Assembly (NCBI GenBank): GCA_002328565.1 | Contig: DCUU01000061.1 | Span: 1 to 17,497, forward strand | From: Candidatus Moranbacteria bacterium UBA2206 | Lineage (GTDB): Bacteria; Patescibacteriota; Minisyncoccia; Moranbacterales; UBA2206 | Direction: 5' to 3' | Length of the DNA: 17,497 nucleotides | Part shown: positions 13,735-17,497 of the stretch, in pieces | Position numbering within the stretch: position 1 is the first letter of the stretch | Layout of the letters: each line of letters begins with the position of its first letter | The notes under the pieces: model-generated | Database searches by the model: none | Seen by the model: only the letters and a program-made list of their open reading frames with translations | Told to the model about the DNA's origin: nothing | Translations under genes and position numbers: made by a program

Positions 13735-15024
13735 ATGATCAATATGAACGATATTATATGTCCAAATTGTAAAAAAGTTTTCAAAGTCGATGAGGCTGGT
13801 TTTGCTGATATACTCAAACAAGTTCGCGACCATAAATTTCAAGAAGAATTGCAGGAGCGATTGAATATCGCTGAAAAAGAAAAAGAAAGTGCCGTCAAAT
13901 TAACCGAATCCAATCTCAAAAATACCTTACAAGAGGAATTGGCGAAAAAGGATAAGGAGTTATCAGACTTAAGAGCTGAAAAGGATCGTAGTCTTGCTGA
14001 GCAATTGGCAAAGAAAGAAGCTGAGCTCGCCGAAATGAAATCAGAAATTGATAAATCAGAGGTAGAGAAAAAACTTTGTGTTACCGAAGCTGTTAAAAAG
14101 ATTGAAAAAGAGCGTGATGATCTGGCTAATGATTTAAAAAATAAGGAAACTGAAAAACAATTATTGGAAAAATCACTGCTTGAAAAGTATTCATCTGAGC
14201 TCAAGACTAAAGATGATATTATCAAAATGAAAGATGATGAGATCGCTCTTCGCAAAGATATGAAACTCAAGCTTTCAACCAAAATGATTGGGGAAACTCT
14301 TGAACAACATTGCGAAACGGAATTTAATAAACTTCGCGCAATTGCTTTCCAAAACGCCTATTTTGAAAAAGATAATGACTCGAAGACTGGAAGCAAAGGT
14401 GATTATATTTATAAGGAAACTGACGAAGCTGGCAATGAAATCATTTCAATTATGTTTGAAATGAAAAATGAAAGCGATGGAACTGCTACAAAAAAACGAA
14501 ATGAAGATTTTTTGCGAGAACTAGACAAGGATCGTAATGAAAAGAAATGCGAATATGCTGTTCTTGTTTCACTTTTGGAAGCAGAAAATGAATTGTATAA
14601 CACTGGCATAATAGATGTTTCGCATAAATATTCGAAAATGTATGTTGTCCGTCCACAATTTTTTATTCCAATTATTACGTTACTACGTAACGCGGCAACA
14701 AACTCTCTAAAATATAAAGCGGAACTTGCCTTAGTTAAGAGTCAAAATATAGATATCACAAACTTTGAGGATAATATAGATAAATTTAAAGAGGGCTTTG
14801 CTAAAAATTATGATCTTGCTAGTCGTAAGTTTAAAACCGCTGTCGAAGAAATAGATAAAACCATTGACCATCTCCAAAAAACCAAAGATGCCTTGTTGTC
14901 TTCTGAAAATAATCTTCGTCTTGCTAACAACAAGGCTGAAGATTTGACAATAAAAAGATTAACACGTGGAAATCCTACAATGGAAGCTAAATTTGCAGAA
15001 CTTTCTGAGACTGGTGAAAAATAA
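13735..15024 (+). CDS. DUF2130 PD-(D/E)XK nuclease-like coiled-coil protein
   Basis: This 429-residue protein starts with a short Cys pair (CPNCKKVF, Cys9 and Cys12) as in a half zinc knuckle. A long charged coiled coil follows at about residues 35-180, then a DUF2130-type domain. In that domain KGDY (Asp223) and FEMKNE (Glu242, Lys244) fit the D...ExK core of PD-(D/E)XK nucleases, preceded by the helix LEQHCETEFNKLR. A second helical region closes the protein. DUF2130 proteins are soluble and poorly characterised; a role in DNA processing is inferred from the fold. The gene begins 8 nt after hsdR on the same strand, so it is very likely the last conserved gene of the restriction operon. An alternative ATG lies at 13744. 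It could be a third nuclease activity of the island. Confidence 0.85.
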   Translation: MINMNDIICPNCKKVFKVDEAGFADILKQVRDHKFQEELQERLNIAEKEKESAVKLTESNLKNTLQEELAKKDKELSDLRAEKDRSLAEQLAKKEAELAEMKSEIDKSEVEKKLCVTEAVKKIEKERDDLANDLKNKETEKQLLEKSLLEKYSSELKTKDDIIKMKDDEIALRKDMKLKLSTKMIGETLEQHCETEFNKLRAIAFQNAYFEKDNDSKTGSKGDYIYKETDEAGNEIISIMFEMKNESDGTATKKRNEDFLRELDKDRNEKKCEYAVLVSLLEAENELYNTGIIDVSHKYSKMYVVRPQFFIPIITLLRNAATNSLKYKAELALVKSQNIDITNFEDNIDKFKEGFAKNYDLASRKFKTAVEEIDKTIDHLQKTKDALLSSENNLRLANNKAEDLTIKRLTRGNPTMEAKFAELSETGEK

Positions 15025-15050
15025 TATTTCCATAAAATTAAAATAACTTT

Positions 15051-15512
15051 ATGAAATTATATAGAGCAACATTAAAAAATCCAATAGTTTTTCCAGAAAG
15101 CATAATCATTACATCTGAGAATTTAGATTCTATTGATTTCGATAAAATGATTTATTGCGAGATTAGTCCGCAGGGAGCCATGGGCAATGAAGGTGGAATT
15201 CTTATGTATGTTTTAAAAGACGAAAATACTTTAATTACTTATGAAACAAATATTGAAATAGATCAGCAAATATTTAATGCTATCTCAGATTTAATCAGTA
15301 AAAATGCTAATCTTTTTGTGAATTACAATGGTGGGATGGGAAACTATGTTTATGTTAAAAAAAATGCTCAACTTGAAATTGATGAAAAATATAATTGTTT
15401 TTGGTACCATTCATCAAAAACTAAATTGAGAATAGACAGTTCTGTTAACGGAGTCTTTCTTTCTGTAATCGCCGATATGACTAGGCAGGACTCTAAACAA
15501 GATAATCATTAA
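15051..15512 (+). CDS. Hypothetical 153-residue protein
   Basis: This is a small acidic soluble protein with a beta-rich look (LYRATLKNPIVF, SIIITSENL) and a Gly-rich middle (SPQGAMGNEGGILMYV; NYNGGMGNYVYV). It has no signal peptide, membrane helix or obvious catalytic motif. It follows the DUF2130 gene by 26 nt and is the last plus-strand gene before the spacer with the terminator-like hairpin at 15640-15670, so it may be the final gene of the operon. The alternating hydrophobic pattern and lack of low-complexity sequence support real coding. I do not recognise the family. It could be an immunity-like or accessory protein of the island, but nothing in the sequence shows this. Confidence 0.7.
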   Translation: MKLYRATLKNPIVFPESIIITSENLDSIDFDKMIYCEISPQGAMGNEGGILMYVLKDENTLITYETNIEIDQQIFNAISDLISKNANLFVNYNGGMGNYVYVKKNAQLEIDEKYNCFWYHSSKTKLRIDSSVNGVFLSVIADMTRQDSKQDNH

Positions 15513-15531
15513 AACTGCAAAACAACGAAAG

Positions 15532-15675
15532 TTAATTTTCATTTTTTATTAAAATTCCAACCCTCTCAAAAACCATCTCCATCTCATCCCAATTCTCCAC
15601 CAATTTAATCCGAAGGTCATCCCATCGCGCGCACATCACAAAAACAGCCTCTTTTTTTAAGGCTGTTTTTTTTGT
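15532..15675 (-). pseudogene. Possible remnant of a recombinase C-terminal tail
   Basis: On the minus strand this frame reads TKKTALKKEAVFVM and then MCARWDDLRIKLVENWDEME before a stop at 15532. The first part matches the last visible residues of the recombinase (KTALKKEAVSAM) at 10 of 12 positions, in the same orientation. It may be the leftover 3' end of a second recombinase copy or a duplicated element end. A free-standing 34-residue ORF from 15636, or a chance open frame through a conserved terminator hairpin, are alternatives. There is no upstream catalytic domain. Confidence 0.3.
15640..15670 (+). terminator. Intrinsic terminator after the restriction operon
   Basis: AAAAACAGCC (15640-15649) pairs perfectly with GGCTGTTTTT (15661-15670) around an 11-nt loop, followed by more T on the plus strand. 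It is the first strong terminator-like structure after hsdM and lies 130 nt after the last plus-strand gene. It may also work in reverse. Confidence 0.75.
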
Positions 15676-15679
15676 TTTT

Positions 15680-15721
15680 CTTGAGCAATTAATCGCTTGG
15701 TGATAATATAAAATAAAAATC
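15680..15721. repeat. Second copy of the hsdM-upstream promoter/operator block
   Basis: This block matches 4645-4692 at about 37 of 42 positions, with a 6-nt gap in the AT-rich part. Shared pieces include CTTGAG, AATTAAT, GTGATAA and AATAAAAATC. The palindrome is degenerate here (AGCAATTAATCGCT). It lies 176 nt upstream of the DUF559 gene and may promote it, or mark the right border of the island. Confidence 0.7.
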
Positions 15722-15745
15722 CCAAAGAAAAAATCCCTCCTCAGC

Positions 15746-15765
15746 CCTCCCTTCCAGAAGGGAGG
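15746..15765. repeat. Short perfect hairpin
   Basis: CCTCCCTTC (15746-15754) pairs with GAAGGGAGG (15757-15765) around a 2-nt centre. It is a typical short dispersed spacer repeat, related in style to 2423-2448. Confidence 0.7.
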
Positions 15766-15779
15766 AGGAAAAAAGAGGT

Positions 15780-15843
15780 AACTTCCCCTTTTCAAAAAGG
15801 AATGAGACAAAAATAACTTCCCCCTTTTTAAAGGGGGACTGAG
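15780..15843. repeat. Tandem pair of C-rich/G-rich hairpin units
   Basis: Two related units, each starting AACTTCCCC and ending TGAG or CTGAG, lie at 15780-15806 and 15815-15843. The second forms a perfect hairpin, CCCCCTTT/AAAGGGGG (15820-15827, 15830-15837); the first is decayed. This is a widespread kind of bacterial intergenic repeat. Confidence 0.7.
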
Positions 15844-15896
15844 GGGGATTTCTGGCAAGGACAAAAAATTAAAAGAAACTTATCTTCAAACAAAAA

Positions 15897-16268
15897 ATGT
15901 TAAAGTACAATTTAAATCTAAAAAATTTTTCCAGAAAGTTAAGAAAAAATCAAACTCAAGCAGAAAGAAATCTCTGGCAATATTTGAAAAAAGATCAAAT
16001 AGCTGGTTTAAGATTTAACAGACAAAAACCAATTGGTAAATACATTGCAGATTTCTATTGTCATAAATTAAAATTAGTTATAGAAATAGATGGCGACCGG
16101 CATTATAAAAACGAAGAGCCAGAAAAAGACAGAATAAGAGATCAATATTTCAAGGATAATAATTTAAAAGTTTTGAGATTCACCAATTATGAAATTTATA
16201 AAAACATACAAAGTGTTTTGGATAGAATTTGGATGGAAGCAGAAATAACCAACCAAGATTTAAATTAA
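15897..16268 (+). CDS. DUF559 endonuclease-domain protein
   Basis: This is a 123-residue protein of the DUF559 family, related to the very-short-patch repair (Vsr) fold. Visible landmarks are QTQAERNLWQYLK (residues 19-31) with Glu23, GLRFNRQKPIGKYIADFYC (37-55) with Asp52, VIEIDGDRHY (61-70) and LKVLRFTNYEI (90-100). Together they give the D/E-rich core of a small PD-(D/E)XK nuclease. The length is normal for the family. Such proteins are common in Patescibacteria and near mobile elements; the substrate is unknown, probably DNA. It stands alone, separated from the restriction operon by a terminator and a hairpin-rich spacer, with the promoter-like repeat at 15680-15721 upstream. It converges with the minus-strand gene at 16330. 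The family call is firm. Confidence 0.9.
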   Translation: MLKYNLNLKNFSRKLRKNQTQAERNLWQYLKKDQIAGLRFNRQKPIGKYIADFYCHKLKLVIEIDGDRHYKNEEPEKDRIRDQYFKDNNLKVLRFTNYEIYKNIQSVLDRIWMEAEITNQDLN

Positions 16269-16329
16269 TGGCCAACATCAACGTGAATTTTACCCAAAAA
16301 ACATTTTAAAACTAAAAAAAATCACAAAT

Positions 16330-17415
16330 CTAATCGAATTTTTCCATGTCAGATTCGAGAATTTCTAGGGATTTTTCTAGTCCTTCTTTGGCGAGAGGTA
16401 GATTGGCTATAAGGTTACTTTTTGAGGAGAAATATTCTTTAGTTTTGTTGAATATTTGAAATTTTGCTTGGTCGGCTTGTTGAAAATATGGTGCGGTGTG
16501 AATGAGATCCAGCAAATACAAAGCTTGGCCTAATTTTTTATTCATTTCAACAACTTCATTAGGATTGACTCTTGAATCCGGAGATTTTTTGGGATTGTCG
16601 TTAAATACGGAATGCTTCAGGACAGTCAAGAGATGACCAGCTGATTTGCGACGAGCACCATCAATACGTCTTTTTTCCAAAACTAGAGATTCTTTTCTCA
16701 TGGCTATTGAAGGCATGATTAATTGCATCTCATTTATTCGTTTCGCCAAATTATTTAATGCGGCGACAGTTCTGGCCGCAAAGGCGCCTGGATTTTCACG
16801 GCCAAGACTATCCTTAAGGTCAATGATTGCCTCGGCTTGATCTTTGGTTCCAACCATGAATTCATTTCTGCAATTTTCGAGTTGTAAAATAACATGCGCC
16901 AATTGCATCTGCATTGTCTCTTTGTCTTCTGACTTTGTTTTACTCCACTTGTTGAGAAGCTCATTGGCATGTTCAATAACTTCTTGAATACTTTCAATTT
17001 GAGAAAACACACTGGGCTTTTCTTTTTTATCAAAGCGATAATTCTCCAAAATATGATCTTGCATTCTAATTGCGGAATTAATGCCGTTAACCTTTTGTCG
17101 AATCAAAACTGGATTTCCCGCATGCTTTCCTGTGTTATCCCAGCGAGATATTTCCAAGAAGCCATCACTCAGGATGCGGACTCCAGCGCTTTTCATATTT
17201 TCATACCACATTTTTTCTTCTTTTGAAAGTTGCGCCAAATTAATTCGATCATGCTTTTCCTCCTTTATTATTTCATGTGCCACATCATCAGCTGAGCGGT
17301 TTTTGTTGGTTCGTGGTTTTTTATAATATTCATCAACTGCCTCGTTAATTCTGTGAGCATCTTCTTCTTTCTTTTTCTGACCTGGAAAGGGCATTGAAAA
17401 TTTTTCTTGGTTCAT
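16330..17415 (-). CDS. Helical cytoplasmic protein of unknown function
   Basis: This 361-residue protein has no signal peptide or membrane segment. The first 60 residues are charged and probably disordered (GQKKKEEDAHR, KKPRTNKNRSADD). A small domain follows, with strand-like WYENMKSAGVRILSDGFLEI and a WDNTGKHAGNPVLI segment. From about residue 115 the protein is predicted to be a series of long helices with leucine and charged repeats and few aromatics, as in structural or scaffold proteins. It has no catalytic motif that I recognise. It is probably a single-gene transcript from the promoter-like site at the right edge and converges with the DUF559 gene. Composition looks like ordinary chromosomal coding. 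It may be a lineage-specific conserved protein and may mark the end of the accessory region. Confidence 0.8.
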   Translation of the reverse strand: MNQEKFSMPFPGQKKKEEDAHRINEAVDEYYKKPRTNKNRSADDVAHEIIKEEKHDRINLAQLSKEEKMWYENMKSAGVRILSDGFLEISRWDNTGKHAGNPVLIRQKVNGINSAIRMQDHILENYRFDKKEKPSVFSQIESIQEVIEHANELLNKWSKTKSEDKETMQMQLAHVILQLENCRNEFMVGTKDQAEAIIDLKDSLGRENPGAFAARTVAALNNLAKRINEMQLIMPSIAMRKESLVLEKRRIDGARRKSAGHLLTVLKHSVFNDNPKKSPDSRVNPNEVVEMNKKLGQALYLLDLIHTAPYFQQADQAKFQIFNKTKEYFSSKSNLIANLPLAKEGLEKSLEILESDMEKFD

Positions 17416-17462
17416 CGGTTTAATTTAAAAATAAGTTTAAGCTTGCTCATATTCTATCTATA

Positions 17463-17491
17463 ATTATACACCTGTTTGGTTTTTAACAAAA
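17463..17491 (-). promoter_or_regulatory. Predicted promoter of the 361-residue gene
   Basis: On the minus strand an extended -10 (TGTATAAT, hexamer at 17463-17468) has a weak -35 candidate TTTTGT at 17-nt spacing (17486-17491), or TTGTTA at 15 nt. The start codon is about 50 nt downstream. Confidence 0.5.
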
Positions 17492-17497
17492 ATCAAA

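Larger units (their letters stand above)
15513..15896. other. Spacer with hairpins and a second regulatory repeat
   Basis: This gene-poor stretch holds a possible recombinase-tail remnant, a terminator-like hairpin, a copy of the hsdM-upstream repeat, and three short C-rich/G-rich hairpins. A minus-strand frame across it is open only because the repeats translate without stops. Confidence 0.65.

Noticed and set aside
13839..14282. Minus-strand Ser/Phe-rich ORF of 147 residues
   Set aside because: It is the antisense of the Lys/Glu-rich coiled coil of the DUF2130 gene, which produces few stops on the other strand.
4763..15512. Alternative genetic code (TGA read as an amino acid)
   Set aside because: TGA ends the ATPase gene at 7810 and the small ORF at 1519, and the large genes contain no in-frame TGA.
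15532..15864. A 110-residue minus-strand ORF
   Set aside because: Its N-terminal half is the translation of C-rich/G-rich spacer hairpins (IPLSPPLKRG), a well-known artefact. Only the last part resembles the recombinase tail and is reported separately with low confidence.

Overview
The window is AT-rich bacterial DNA. TGA is used as a normal stop (for example at the end of the ATPase gene at 7810), so this is not a TGA-recoding lineage. Weak ribosome binding sites, a serine recombinase with a zinc ribbon, DUF559 and DUF2130 proteins, and spacers packed with hairpins suggest a Patescibacteria/CPR (Parcubacteria- or Moranbacteria-like) genome or a similar metagenomic bacterium. That placement is inference; no marker gene is present.

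Layout. (1) 1-1641, minus strand: a serine recombinase running off the left edge, preceded by a translationally coupled small membrane ORF. (2) 1679-2800: about 1.1 kb without a convincing gene, unusually dense in nested inverted repeats. (3) 2826-4634, minus strand: a Cys-rich small protein, a short hypothetical protein, and a 323-residue protein with a C-terminal Cys4 zinc-finger-like motif, followed by a clear intrinsic terminator. (4) 4763-15024, plus strand: a type I restriction-modification operon in the order hsdM, AAA/OLD-like ATPase with a C-terminal RX4H motif, single-pass membrane protein, hsdS, prrC, hsdR, DUF2130 nuclease-like protein. A hypothetical gene follows at 15051-15512. 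(5) 15513-15896: a spacer with a terminator-like hairpin, a second copy of the hsdM-upstream promoter/operator-like repeat, and short dispersed hairpins. (6) 15897-16268, plus: a DUF559 endonuclease-like protein. (7) 16330-17415, minus: a helical protein of unknown function with a plausible promoter at the right edge.

How the genes work together. HsdM, HsdS and HsdR would form a type IC (EcoR124I/EcoprrI-like) enzyme. Between hsdS and hsdR lies a convincing homologue of the tRNA anticodon nuclease PrrC, with the Arg-Glu-His triad at the spacing of the E. coli protein. This is the same arrangement as the E. coli prr locus, where the restriction complex silences PrrC until a phage inhibits restriction. 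A second ATPase with a HEPN-like motif sits between hsdM and hsdS, so the operon may carry two RNase back-up layers plus a membrane partner. HsdS has four perfect copies of a 12-bp repeat in its spacer helix, the place where EcoR124 alleles change target spacing.
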